From an uncultured Planktomarina sp. (lineage in GTDB: Bacteria > Pseudomonadota > Alphaproteobacteria > Rhodobacterales > Rhodobacteraceae): a DNA stretch of 64,000 bases. The stretch spans positions 215,176 through 279,175 of the forward strand of contig CAJIZA010000005.1 of NCBI GenBank assembly GCA_905181815.1. Reading direction: 5' to 3'. The notes under the pieces were generated by a model that saw only the letters and a list, made by a program, of their open reading frames with translations, did no database searches and had not been told where the DNA came from. The translations under genes were made by a program, and so were the position numbers. Each line of letters opens with the position of its first letter. Position 1 is the stretch's first letter. Shown in pieces: positions 8,913-18,460 of the stretch.

Positions 8913-9755
8913 CTATCGGGTCATTTTTTCTATCATATCAGAGTTAGTTTGCATCATCCTTGCTGATCCATTAAATTGTTGTTGCGCGCGGATCATGTTT
9001 GTCATTTCCGTTGTGATATCAACATTAGAACCCTCAACATAGCCAGTCTCTAAATTGCCAAAACCTGATGAATTTGGAATACCGACAAAAAATTTACCTG
9101 CGAGAGCCGTAGGCAAATACTTACCATCGCCTAATTGTTTTAAACTGTTTGGGTTTGAAAAAATTGAAAGTGGAATGGTTCCCACGACTGTATCTTCACC
9201 CCGCCCAAATGCAGCTATAATATTGCCATTGCTTTCAATTCTAATACTGGAAAGTGGCTCTTCCGATTCTTCAATCGGAACCTGAATTTTTTCCAACGCA
9301 GTCGCATCCAATTCTTCCAGCTTCGCAGTCACACCAGCCACAGCAGGCAAGCCAAGAACAAAATCTCCATCTTGTGAGACTAAGAACCCTTCAGAATCGA
9401 GAGAAAATGCTCCATTTCGTGTCACCTGAAAACCTAATTCACCTTCTGCTAGCTCAACCTCTGCATCTGCAGGACGCTCAGTCATAAAATATCCGTTGCC
9501 CACAATCGCGGTATCTAACGCACCACCCATTTCGATTAAGGCACCCTGAGCATCACTACGCCTTGTATGTTCGGCATTCGCACCAAGACCGACTAGCGCT
9601 CTCTCGACGCCCCCTACAGTTCTGCCAATGTAGAATTCCGAAAACGAAACGGAGCTTTTTTTGTACCCTATAGAATTTGAATTGGAAATATTATTTGAAA
9701 TCATTGACAGCTCCTGCATCGCAGTATCCATGCCAGACTTAATTATAGAAAACAT
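8913..9755 (-). CDS. extra flagellar rod/hook family protein (FlgE/FlgF/FlgG type)
   Basis: About 280 residues with the N-terminal axial-protein signature (SGMDTAMQELSMISNNISN...GYKKS) and the C-terminal signature (GFGNLETGYVEGSNVDIT then MIRAQQQFNGSARMMQ), so it belongs to the rod/hook family exported by the flagellar type III system. flgB, C, E, F and G are all present elsewhere in the cluster, making this an additional paralog. ATG at 9755 is preceded by AGAGGAG. A sigma-54 site lies 29 bp upstream, giving it its own transcript downstream of flgL. Its SNSIGYKKSS segment resembles FlgE/FlgF more than FlgG. Role (extra rod, hook or cap protein) unknown. Confidence 0.8.
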   Translation of the reverse strand: MFSIIKSGMDTAMQELSMISNNISNSNSIGYKKSSVSFSEFYIGRTVGGVERALVGLGANAEHTRRSDAQGALIEMGGALDTAIVGNGYFMTERPADAEVELAEGELGFQVTRNGAFSLDSEGFLVSQDGDFVLGLPAVAGVTAKLEELDATALEKIQVPIEESEEPLSSIRIESNGNIIAAFGRGEDTVVGTIPLSIFSNPNSLKQLGDGKYLPTALAGKFFVGIPNSSGFGNLETGYVEGSNVDITTEMTNMIRAQQQFNGSARMMQTNSDMIEKMTR

Positions 9756-9783
9756 TACTGAAGCTCCTCTTCTGGTAAGTATC

Positions 9784-9799
9784 AGCAATTTTCATGCCA
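9784..9799 (-). promoter_or_regulatory. sigma-54 promoter before the extra rod/hook gene
   Basis: On the minus strand TGGCAT-N5-TTGCT, with the exact GG-N10-GC spacing of -24/-12 promoters, 29 bp before the start codon at 9755. Confidence 0.8.
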
Positions 9800-9849
9800 G
9801 AGTTAAGGAAATATTAGACCCTCCGATTACGTTAGACATGTATGAAGGT

Positions 9850-11118
9850 CTATCCCATGAAGTCGAACAAATTTTTACTACTTAGTCGAGAAAATGTTGC
9901 TTGCGCGGCTTCTTTATTTGTCAACAACCCCTGAAGCTTAGTTAGTAACTCTGCCATATCTGCATCTTCAATTTTGGAAATATCTTCACTTAAATCAATG
10001 AGAGTGTTTTGCGTACTATTAACAAAATTTTGAGCAGTACTGGAAGCCACACCCAACTCTGTGCGCTTTGATATGAAATGTTCAAACACATTATGCAATT
10101 TATTTTGAACAGCCAAATTAGATAGTGAATGTGGCAAAATTATTTCATCACTTACATTTGAGCCAACTGTCTTTTGTACCCCAATCGATTGATCCGCTGT
10201 ATTGGGCAAATCAGTAACGAAATTTGAAATTTTAAGGTCAACGCCATTTCCCGAAAGTCTAATTTTATTAGCTGAAGATACCACTGCAGTTATACCTGAC
10301 GCAGAAGTATGTTCGTTTATCGCAGCAACCAGCCCATTAAAATCATTTCCATAAACATGAGCTTCAACATTATAAATTGCGCCATTAGCTGAAAGATCAA
10401 ATTTATATTCGTTCATTTGTCCTGAAGCAGGCAGTACTACGTCCACAGCTGCTCCGTTTGAAAGCAAATTTGAGGATGACCCTGAAGAAATACCATAGTC
10501 TAGGCTTCTAGAAAACTCATCAAGAGCTTCAAATATAGAAAATTTTTCACTTCCTGTGTTTGCAGAAAGAAAAACTTCTGTGCCAGAAAAATTCTGTCTT
10601 AAATCGCTACCGCGCGAAACTTGCAAAGTTTTGTTAACAGCTGAACCTACGTAGTTAACTTCACCTAAATTATTAATCTCAAAAGGTTTGGCCGCTACCG
10701 ACGTGCCAGAAAAATATCCATTTCCAAGAGCGTCTTGTCCATTTGCGAGGCTAAGAATTTCTTTTTTGATGCCAGCAATTTCAATTTGAAATAATCTTCG
10801 TTCTTCAGATGTTAGAAAGCCATTTGAACTCTCAATATGCAGTTCCTTTAAGCGCACTGAAGCATTTTGCAATTGTTCAAAACTGATATCAATTCTCTCA
10901 AGATCGGAAACGACCTGTTCCGCATTACTCTTAAACTGAGTGATCTCAAGTTTGTGCTCTTCCGATGCATTTAGAAGCGATATGTCCTGAATGTCACGTG
11001 TAAGTGATAACGATTTTTTTCCCGTGCTCACCTGAACTTGCAGATCGCTAACATCATTATTTAGGCGCGAAAAAAGATCTATGTTTTTTTGATAAAACCC
11101 AGAAGTAGATATCGTCAT
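9850..11118 (-). CDS. flgL: hook-filament junction protein FlgL
   Basis: HAP3, which joins hook to filament with FlgK. The N terminus (GFYQKNIDLFSRLNNDVSDLQ, QVSTGKKS) and C terminus (AELLTKLQGLLTNKEAAQATFSRLSS) are the conserved flagellin-like D0/D1 coiled-coil ends, and the N-terminal half includes ISLLNASEEHKLEITQFKSN. At 422 residues it is longer than enteric FlgL (about 317), with the extra length in the middle surface domain. It lies 15 bp after flgK on the same strand, the usual order. ATG is preceded by GAGAAGAA. Confidence 0.9.
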   Translation of the reverse strand: MTISTSGFYQKNIDLFSRLNNDVSDLQVQVSTGKKSLSLTRDIQDISLLNASEEHKLEITQFKSNAEQVVSDLERIDISFEQLQNASVRLKELHIESSNGFLTSEERRLFQIEIAGIKKEILSLANGQDALGNGYFSGTSVAAKPFEINNLGEVNYVGSAVNKTLQVSRGSDLRQNFSGTEVFLSANTGSEKFSIFEALDEFSRSLDYGISSGSSSNLLSNGAAVDVVLPASGQMNEYKFDLSANGAIYNVEAHVYGNDFNGLVAAINEHTSASGITAVVSSANKIRLSGNGVDLKISNFVTDLPNTADQSIGVQKTVGSNVSDEIILPHSLSNLAVQNKLHNVFEHFISKRTELGVASSTAQNFVNSTQNTLIDLSEDISKIEDADMAELLTKLQGLLTNKEAAQATFSRLSSKNLFDFMG

Positions 11119-11133
11119 ATTATTCTTCTCCCG

Positions 11134-14100
11134 TTACATTGAACGCAATAACGTGTCTAGTAATTCCCGAGCTGTGGTTAGCACTCGCGCGAGCGCCTGA
11201 TACGCCTGCTGTTGCTCCATCAATCGTGCAGCTTCAGTATCTAGATCAACACCTGTGAATTCATTTTTATTGTCTAAGGCTAGTTGATAAGCTACTTCGT
11301 TACTCTCTAACGTTTGTTGATTAGCCTGAATTTCCGCGCCAGTATTGGACACAATATGACCGAAAATTTCAGCATACCCACCAACGCCACTTCTCTTGTT
11401 ATTTAACGACGTATCTAAAATGTTGTTTAGATTGCTCGCATCATCAGCATTAGTTGATACTAATACATTAAACGCGTCACCACCCGCTACAGCACCGTCA
11501 AAGTCCAGCGACAGACCCTGGAAAGTTGTATTATTATCGTTGGCAATTGAACGCGTCCCAACAATATGACCAGTTGGGAAATCATAAATATCAATCCGTG
11601 TTGGATCAACTTTGTTAACCTCGAGCGAATACTCCCTTGTCCGACTCTCCGTTGCAGTCTTCACTTCTCCAATAGCCAATGGATTGCGAGTGCCGCTCGA
11701 GATAAAAATTAAATCCTCGCCACGCATTCCATCAATCGACAAAACTTCACTAGCCAAAGAATTCACTACCACGTTAGACGTAATCCGTTGATCCCCAATA
11801 TTTGAAACTCTCAATCCTTCATTAGAAGCTATGAGCTGTGCTGATATCGTGGAAATACCATAATTCTTGGAGACCGCATTAGATTTTATTCTTATATTCT
11901 TATCCCGGGCAGGATCGTCATTTACCACCACTTTCACACGAATTTGTGATGCCACATTTGGGTTTACTTCCGTCGAAAAAGACATCCAGGACGGTAGAGA
12001 ACCAGACTGTAAAACTACAGTATTGTCCGTTGTATTAAAGGAAAATTTATATTCAGTATCCCCAATCATGAGGGAACCGACGTCATTGTTACTGGCAATA
12101 GTTTGCTCAAAATACTTAGAGTATATTTCAGTTTTAGATGTATTTGAGATGTGAAAATCGGCGGCCGTTTGGCTAGTATTAGAAGATGAATAGGTGATGC
12201 CATGGCCACTGATAACACCATTGTTAGCCGTTGCGGTCAGACGGATTCCAGAGCCATTAGATTCAAAATTCATTGTTAAGCGGTCTGCTTCAGCTCCAGT
12301 TATAACAAATTTAGAACTCGAAATAAGCTCCGAAAGGCCGGCTGAACCTGAATAAGTGTTGGCGCCGACAATAACGTTAGTACCTTGTACTCGGACGTCA
12401 TCATCTATGTTTAATGTGGCGGTATATGTTTGCTCACCTATGGAAAATTGGATTTGCGATCCATCGCTGGGAAACCCATCAGTTAAGTCAAACGTATCTC
12501 CATAAAATACTGTAGAAGTGGCCATATCTCGAAAATTTGAAGCGAGCCTACTAGAGATTACACCCGTAGAAAATTCATCAGCTTTCTGAGGCACAAAACT
12601 ACTTTCTAAATTTCCAGACACTGGGTCAGATAAAGTTAAGCTGTATTTTGATGCTGATGATACAACATTAATATTACTTGCATCTGCATACCCACTGTCC
12701 ATTTTATAATTCGCATAAAAACTGATGTCAGTGTAGTCGTTTTCGATATCAAAGCTTTTATTGGAAAATCCCATGTCAAAGGCTGAATTAGTGCTGTTTA
12801 AATTGTTACCATTGTAGCTAGCCGTGAAGTCAGAGGTGCTTTTCATCTGCACATTGCCACCGATGACCAGGTGCTGCCCATCAGAAAGTGTCTTGGAATT
12901 TGTTAGCAATCTATCGCCAAATTGATCTAACTGATTTACTGAAATCCCAACACCGCTGCCTAATTTTACAGTTTTCAATGCGATATCGCCAGCGTCCACA
13001 TGCTCTAAGATAACGCCAGAATTTCCACTCGAATAGGCTTTAACCCCAGTCGTGTCTGAAAACGAATTAATTTGGCTTACTAATCCAGTGTGCGAACCGT
13101 TCGCTACGGTTACACTAATTTGCACTGTAGATAAGTTGTTTCCAACCAACTCAAATTCCACTAGGCCATTTGCAATTCCCGATAATTCAACCAAATTGGA
13201 AGCAGTGGCGCTTATTCCTAAACTGCTAAGACCCGTTGATAGGTTTTCAGCAATTTGCCCCGCCATCATACCGCTTTCAAAGGTAACGCTAGCACTTCGG
13301 CCACTAGCAGTTGTTACCGAAACAGGACCACCCAATTGTGTTCGACTTGTTGGAAAAGCATTAGAAGCGTATACGGAAACATTATTATTTGCACTGTCAG
13401 GAAAGCCTGCGCCAGACAAAGAAATTACATCTAAGCCTTCAGTTGTCTTTCTGGTTACATTAGCCCCCGAGAAACCGTCATTGGATGCTGTTGGCAAGTA
13501 ATTTGCTCTGTAAATTGCTTCACTCGAAAATCCATTTTCTTGTGTCAGATAATTTGCTACTTCATTCTGACTTAATGTCTTTCCCGAAATTTGTATGCCC
13601 TCCCTTGTAAATATACTCATATCAGAAAGGCCCGTATCTTCCCTATCCAAGATACCAGAAACCCCACCTAAAGAACCCGACACAAGGGTAGGAAAATTAG
13701 AAATCGACGCCTGCGCTGCGGAGGAAATTACGAAACTTGAGCCAGATGCAACTGCATGAAGCCCAAGGTCCTTAAACGAGTTTAACGAACTATTTGAGAC
13801 TATCACCCCATTATTTAAAATTCCGGCCAGGTCATTCGTTGTATCCAAGTCGTCAAACACAGAGGAAATATTAAAACTATAATTAGTTGAATCTAGGGTG
13901 ACGGTTAATTGATCAGACGCGCTTAGTTGTGTGATATCAGTAAAAATCCGTAAGCTTGACTGTGATTTCAAAATCGAAAGCTCTTCAATAGAGCCAACAT
14001 TTTCAATTACACCCAAAACACCTGAAGAATTAAAGCTCACCGGATTAGCTGCATTTCGCGTTTCTGAAAACAAACTTACTAAGTTAGAATTGCCTGGAGC

Positions 14101-15471
14101 CGTGCTCTCATTGAAGTATCCAATATTTAGCTTAGACGAGCCCAAGTTCTTAATATCTGGATCAACAGAATGAAGGCCTGCTGCTGCTAATTTACTTGCG
14201 TCAGAAATTAAAACTGCCATGTCAGCGCCAGAACTATCAGTCACCTCTATGAAAAATTTATCACCATCTTTTGGCTGTCCCTCAGCCATAATACTCAACT
14301 CGCCAAGCTCTAATCGGGATACAAAATTTGGTATAGGTTCACCATTACTGCTAGAGACACTCCAAGAACCAAGTTTCGCATCAAATATCATCTCTAATTT
14401 TGATCCGGCTAAACTCTCATTGAAGCCCTCTGTTCTTAACGAACTACCACCTCTATTCGCAGCAGCTTTTTGTACAGATACCGCATCTAAACTGAATAAG
14501 TCAGTTCCCCGGTCTCCATTCAAATCCAAACCCATGCGATGTATTGAATTTATCTCTGCTACAAATTTTTGAGCAAGGTCATCCACTTCAGAAATGGTTT
14601 TTCCAGTTAAATTATCGGCAGACACCAATCCAGCCAATTGCCCTGAAGAGAAATGGATGCTGGAGAGATTTCCATTCGGACCATTTAGATACGACTTGAT
14701 CCCATGATCATCTGTTTTAAAGGAAATTTCGTTAAAGGAATTACCCTCCAAAAGCGTTGCGACCTCACCAAATTTACCCAGCGATACCGTAACACCACCA
14801 TTTTTATGATATTCGACACTAATGTCAGCCAGCTGGCTTATGTTCGAAAGTAAGCTGTCACGCTTATCCAATAGAACATTTGGAGCACCACTTTTATTAG
14901 CATTCCCTAATATTTCTTTTTGTATATTCGAAAGGTTTTTCAGGTTAGTATTTAATTCTCCTGCCGCAAGGGACAGAGTATCTTGCGTTAGCGTCCGAAG
15001 ATCACTCAGTCCCAAATGTAAGTTCGATATCTCTCTTGATACAGCCTTCGCACCAGTAAGCGCTAACGTTCTGAGGTTCATATCAGAAGGATCTTGGGCG
15101 AGGCTATTAATTCCATTAAAAAATTCACCTATACGAGTGCTAACTGTGGCACCTTTAGGTAGCAGTACATCTTCCAGGCGATTTAAAATTTCAGACTTTG
15201 ATTTAGAAAACGAGAAGGAAGAAGACGCATTTTGTAATTGTAGATCTAAAAACTGGTCGAATGCCCTAGTGATGCCTCCCATTCGCACACCTAAGCCACT
15301 TGTCTTCGAAATTGTTAAAATATCCGAATTAGCTACACTAATTTCCTCAATAGAAGCATCTCGCCGCGCGTAGCCTTCCGTGCCAACGTTGGCAATATTT
15401 TGGCCTGTAGCGGCTAGGCTACTTTTATATGCGCTAATGCCGGCCTTACCAATATCAAATAAGTCTCCCAT
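11134..15471 (-). CDS. flgK: hook-filament junction protein FlgK, giant form
   Basis: HAP1, the first junction protein between hook and filament. The N terminus (GKAGISAYKSSLAATGQNIANV...GYARRDA) and C terminus (VDLDTEAARLMEQQQAYQALARVLTTARELLDTLL) are conserved axial ends. Between them are about 1300 residues of serine-, asparagine- and glycine-rich beta-type sequence, so at 1445 residues it is two to three times the usual 550-650. I see no internal stop or frameshift. The inserted part probably forms surface-exposed domains (inference). It lies between flgJ and flgL as usual; no internal promoter was seen. Confidence 0.93.
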   Translation of the reverse strand: MGDLFDIGKAGISAYKSSLAATGQNIANVGTEGYARRDASIEEISVANSDILTISKTSGLGVRMGGITRAFDQFLDLQLQNASSSFSFSKSKSEILNRLEDVLLPKGATVSTRIGEFFNGINSLAQDPSDMNLRTLALTGAKAVSREISNLHLGLSDLRTLTQDTLSLAAGELNTNLKNLSNIQKEILGNANKSGAPNVLLDKRDSLLSNISQLADISVEYHKNGGVTVSLGKFGEVATLLEGNSFNEISFKTDDHGIKSYLNGPNGNLSSIHFSSGQLAGLVSADNLTGKTISEVDDLAQKFVAEINSIHRMGLDLNGDRGTDLFSLDAVSVQKAAANRGGSSLRTEGFNESLAGSKLEMIFDAKLGSWSVSSSNGEPIPNFVSRLELGELSIMAEGQPKDGDKFFIEVTDSSGADMAVLISDASKLAAAGLHSVDPDIKNLGSSKLNIGYFNESTAPGNSNLVSLFSETRNAANPVSFNSSGVLGVIENVGSIEELSILKSQSSLRIFTDITQLSASDQLTVTLDSTNYSFNISSVFDDLDTTNDLAGILNNGVIVSNSSLNSFKDLGLHAVASGSSFVISSAAQASISNFPTLVSGSLGGVSGILDREDTGLSDMSIFTREGIQISGKTLSQNEVANYLTQENGFSSEAIYRANYLPTASNDGFSGANVTRKTTEGLDVISLSGAGFPDSANNNVSVYASNAFPTSRTQLGGPVSVTTASGRSASVTFESGMMAGQIAENLSTGLSSLGISATASNLVELSGIANGLVEFELVGNNLSTVQISVTVANGSHTGLVSQINSFSDTTGVKAYSSGNSGVILEHVDAGDIALKTVKLGSGVGISVNQLDQFGDRLLTNSKTLSDGQHLVIGGNVQMKSTSDFTASYNGNNLNSTNSAFDMGFSNKSFDIENDYTDISFYANYKMDSGYADASNINVVSSASKYSLTLSDPVSGNLESSFVPQKADEFSTGVISSRLASNFRDMATSTVFYGDTFDLTDGFPSDGSQIQFSIGEQTYTATLNIDDDVRVQGTNVIVGANTYSGSAGLSELISSSKFVITGAEADRLTMNFESNGSGIRLTATANNGVISGHGITYSSSNTSQTAADFHISNTSKTEIYSKYFEQTIASNNDVGSLMIGDTEYKFSFNTTDNTVVLQSGSLPSWMSFSTEVNPNVASQIRVKVVVNDDPARDKNIRIKSNAVSKNYGISTISAQLIASNEGLRVSNIGDQRITSNVVVNSLASEVLSIDGMRGEDLIFISSGTRNPLAIGEVKTATESRTREYSLEVNKVDPTRIDIYDFPTGHIVGTRSIANDNNTTFQGLSLDFDGAVAGGDAFNVLVSTNADDASNLNNILDTSLNNKRSGVGGYAEIFGHIVSNTGAEIQANQQTLESNEVAYQLALDNKNEFTGVDLDTEAARLMEQQQAYQALARVLTTARELLDTLLRSM

Positions 15472-15480
15472 CTCAGCGCC

Positions 15481-15801
15481 CTATTTATCCAAATCAGTAC
15501 GTAACTGACGAACGATCACATCTGTAAGACCTAAATTAAAAGATGAACTTCCAACCTGTGACAGTTCACTATCAAACATTTCTTGGAAGTTATCGCTAGC
15601 AGACGAACCTAAAAGGTCGTCGCTCAATTTGCTTTGGCGGGCCTGATCTAGAAACATTTTAAGAAATATTGCTTCGAACTGGCTGGCAGCCTCCTCTAGG
15701 TCTGTCAAATTTTGTGGTTTGGTTGCACTCGAGGCGCTCATATTTAGTTTTGATGTTGTTAACTTAGTCAACATTTCCGCTTGGTTTGGAATATTAGTCA
15801 T
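15481..15801 (-). CDS. flgJ: FlgJ, rod-binding domain only
   Basis: 106 residues matching the N-terminal rod-cap/rod-binding part of FlgJ: AASQFEAIFLKMFLDQARQSKLSDDLLGSS...FQEMFDSELSQ. The C-terminal peptidoglycan hydrolase domain of enteric FlgJ is absent, as in many alphaproteobacteria, where a separate lytic enzyme (SltF in R. sphaeroides) opens the wall. No such enzyme is encoded in this window. It sits 10 bp before flgK and 12 bp after flgI, in one operon. Confidence 0.88.
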   Translation of the reverse strand: MTNIPNQAEMLTKLTTSKLNMSASSATKPQNLTDLEEAASQFEAIFLKMFLDQARQSKLSDDLLGSSASDNFQEMFDSELSQVGSSSFNLGLTDVIVRQLRTDLDK

Positions 15802-15813
15802 TTAACTACACCC

Positions 15814-16938
15814 CTATATCACAATCAATTCAGCATTGAGGGCTCCAGCCTCTCTCAAAGCTTCAAGTATTGCCACCAAATCTGATGATGTCGCTCCAAC
15901 TGCATTGATTGAATCAACAATGTCGCTCAATGAAACTCCTTGACCAAACAAAAACGCTTTGGCCACGTCTTCCTCAACTTCTATCTCGGTATCAGGGTTT
16001 TGCACTGCAGGGCCTGCATTTGCATTGGCCCCAGCGCCAACCGCCGTAGCATCTGCTTGATCGACATTTATATCTTCATTCACTGTAACCTTAAGGGATC
16101 CATGCGCTACAGCGGCCGGCATAACTTTAACATCACCGCTTATAACTATCGTGCCAGTTCTAGAGTTAATAATTATTTTGGCGGGCGGAGAAGCTTTCTC
16201 AACTTCTAAGTTTTCTAACATTGAAACAAAGCCGACCTTTTGGCTTGGATCATTAGGCGCCCGGACACGAATACTATTTTTATCCAAAGGCATAGCCATT
16301 CCGTCACCAAAAGTTTCATTAATAGTTTTCGAAATATTAAATGCAGTTGAGAAGTCACCTTGATGCAGATTTAAAATTACAAAATCCGTATCTAGAAAGG
16401 CTGTTTGCACAATTCGCTCAACCGATGCACCTTTAGGAATGCGTCCGACTGTTGGTATATTAACAGTTAGAGACGAATTATCGGCTCCTTCAACTCCCAA
16501 TCCACCAACCACTACATTGCCCTGAGCAATAGCGTACGTCTCACCATCAGAGCCCAGTAAAGGCGACATTAAAAGCGTACCCCCTTTTAATGACTCAGAT
16601 CCACCAATTGTTGAAACCGTAACGTCAATAGTTTGTCCAGGCTTAGAGAATGGCGGCAAATCTGCCGTCAACATAACTGCTGCCGCATTATCGCCGTTAA
16701 ATCCATCCACTGAACTTGTAATACCAAATCGCGCTACCAGTGACTGTAAAGATTGCAATGTAATCCCAGTATTGCCATCTCCAGTCCCCGCTAAGCCCAC
16801 TACGATTCCATAACCAACAAGTTGGTTTGGACGTATGCCCGCTAGTGACGTAATATCTTTAATTCTATCTGCTTGTGCAGGCAAAATAAAAGGCTGGAAA
16901 AATCCACAGAACAGAATAAAACTGATTATTTTTTTCAT
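15814..16938 (-). CDS. flgI: flagellar P-ring protein FlgI
   Basis: Periplasmic P-ring subunit around the rod. A cleavable signal peptide ([14 protein letters not shown]...PAQA) precedes the hallmark mature start [32 protein letters not shown]. Also visible are [26 protein letters not shown] and the C-terminal [15 protein letters not shown]. The length of 374 residues is normal. It lies 11 bp after flgH and 12 bp before flgJ. Confidence 0.96.
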   Translation of the reverse strand: MKKIISFILFCGFFQPFILPAQADRIKDITSLAGIRPNQLVGYGIVVGLAGTGDGNTGITLQSLQSLVARFGITSSVDGFNGDNAAAVMLTADLPPFSKPGQTIDVTVSTIGGSESLKGGTLLMSPLLGSDGETYAIAQGNVVVGGLGVEGADNSSLTVNIPTVGRIPKGASVERIVQTAFLDTDFVILNLHQGDFSTAFNISKTINETFGDGMAMPLDKNSIRVRAPNDPSQKVGFVSMLENLEVEKASPPAKIIINSRTGTIVISGDVKVMPAAVAHGSLKVTVNEDINVDQADATAVGAGANANAGPAVQNPDTEIEVEEDVAKAFLFGQGVSLSDIVDSINAVGATSSDLVAILEALREAGALNAELIVI

Positions 16939-16949
16939 TAGGACAACTC

Positions 16950-17606
16950 TTATAAAGGATTGATAGTATCAAGGATCTTGTCGTACCAACCCTTTTTACC
17001 TGATGCAGCTATGTCACCGGCGCCAATATATTGAATATTTGCGTTTGCTATACGGTCAGACGACACAATATTTTTCTCATTTATGTCTTTAGGCCTCACA
17101 ACACCATGTACCCGTATATACTCATCACCATTATTCAAAGTCAGCTTTTTTTGACCCAAAATTTCGAGATTTCCATTCTGGAAAACGCGCACTACGTGAA
17201 CCGAAACCTGTCCATTCAAAGAATTTGATTGAGCTGACGAGCCACTACCAGAAAATGAATTTGCCAAACTGGAACCCAGCTTTGTAGATAATGCGGGGGT
17301 ACCCAGTACAGCCGGCAAAGAAATCGAATTGTCATTTGCTTTTGCCGTAGCTGCATTTTGTGATTTTGTCGCTTGAAAGCTTTCGGCAAATTGCACGGTT
17401 ATAATGTCACCCACCATTTGGGCTTTGCTCTCCATAGAAAATAAATTGCCCCGGTTCGCATTAAAAATTGTACCCGAACGATTATTCGATTCGACGAGAG
17501 ACATTTCTTGCGGATACATAGGTTCAAAGTCGATGCTTGCCCGATCCGCATTATGTTGGGAGCACCCTGAAAGCGTGACTAATAAAACTGAAACTATTTT
17601 GTTCAT
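16950..17606 (-). CDS. flgH: flagellar L-ring lipoprotein FlgH
   Basis: Outer-membrane L-ring subunit. A lipoprotein signal peptide ends in LSGC (cysteine about residue 15). Conserved stretches are [49 protein letters not shown] and the terminal [20 protein letters not shown]. The 218-residue length is typical. It lies between flgG (9 bp) and flgI (11 bp). Confidence 0.96.
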   Translation of the reverse strand: MNKIVSVLLVTLSGCSQHNADRASIDFEPMYPQEMSLVESNNRSGTIFNANRGNLFSMESKAQMVGDIITVQFAESFQATKSQNAATAKANDNSISLPAVLGTPALSTKLGSSLANSFSGSGSSAQSNSLNGQVSVHVVRVFQNGNLEILGQKKLTLNNGDEYIRVHGVVRPKDINEKNIVSSDRIANANIQYIGAGDIAASGKKGWYDKILDTINPL

Positions 17607-17614
17607 TTTATCAC

Positions 17615-18403
17615 CTACAAGTTATTTGAGATATAACGCATCATTTCGTCCACAGCAGTTATGGATTTTGAGCTGACCTCATACGCACGCTGTGTTTCAA
17701 TCATGTCTACTAATTGCTGCACCACATTTACATTTGAGCCCTCTACAAATCCCTGAAGAACGGAGCCAAAACCACCGTCTAGGGGCACGCCCGCCTGTGG
17801 CTGACCACTCTCTGTCGACTCAACTAAAAAGTTCTGTCCAATTGGGAGCAATCCACGTGGATTTCCAAAATTTACCAGGGAAATTTGGCCCACTTCTTGT
17901 GCAAAAGCATTTCCAGGCACAGTAACATTAACGACACCATTTGCGGCAATATTAATATTTGTAGCATCTTCTGGAATTTGAACCTGTGGCTGCAAGACAT
18001 AACCGCTAGCTGTAGTCATCAAACCTTCGGCATTACGCGAAAACGCACCAGCTCGCGTGTAACCAACCCTACCGTCCGGCAATAACGCTTGAAAAAAACC
18101 TTCGCCATCAATTGCAAGATCAAGCGAATTATCTGTAGATACTAGCCCACCTTGAGTGAAGAGTTTTTGAGTGCTGACCACCTTCACACCAGTGCCTACT
18201 GCAAGTGGAGACGTCAGAGCAGTATCGTCTGCAGTCTGTGCCCCAGCCTCTTTTACCACTTGGTAAAAAAGAGTTTCAAAGTTTGCTCGGTCACGCTTGA
18301 AGCCAGTGGTATTAACGTTGGCCAAATTATTCGCAATTACCTGCATTTTAAATTGTTGAGCGTTCAGCCCAGTTTTTGCTACGTGCATTGCGGATGTTGA
18401 CAT
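17615..18403 (-). CDS. flgG: distal rod protein FlgG
   Basis: 262 residues, normal for the distal rod. The N-terminal signature is GLNAQQFKMQVIANNLANVNTTGFKR-type, followed by FETLFYQVV, and the C-terminal signature is QGFVEGSNVNVVQQLVDMIETQRAYEVSSKSI. The hallmark LDLAIDGEGFF and GYTRAGAF are present. It lies 9 bp before flgH and has its own sigma-54 site upstream, in the 57-bp gap after flgF. Confidence 0.96.
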   Translation of the reverse strand: MSTSAMHVAKTGLNAQQFKMQVIANNLANVNTTGFKRDRANFETLFYQVVKEAGAQTADDTALTSPLAVGTGVKVVSTQKLFTQGGLVSTDNSLDLAIDGEGFFQALLPDGRVGYTRAGAFSRNAEGLMTTASGYVLQPQVQIPEDATNINIAANGVVNVTVPGNAFAQEVGQISLVNFGNPRGLLPIGQNFLVESTESGQPQAGVPLDGGFGSVLQGFVEGSNVNVVQQLVDMIETQRAYEVSSKSITAVDEMMRYISNNL

Positions 18404-18438
18404 TTATTCGACCTTTCAACTGACTTGTGCAGTAGAAA

Positions 18439-18454
18439 AGCAAGGATCGTGCCA
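18439..18454 (-). promoter_or_regulatory. sigma-54 promoter before flgG
   Basis: Minus strand TGGCAC-N5-TTGCT, 36 bp upstream of the flgG start, inside the short flgF-flgG gap. Gives an internal transcript for flgGHIJKL. Confidence 0.8.
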
Positions 18455-18460
18455 AAAAAA

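Noticed and set aside
13052-13501. 149-codon plus-strand frame inside flgK
   Set aside because: Antisense shadow of flgK with no ribosome site and no domain; flgK coding evidence is strong.
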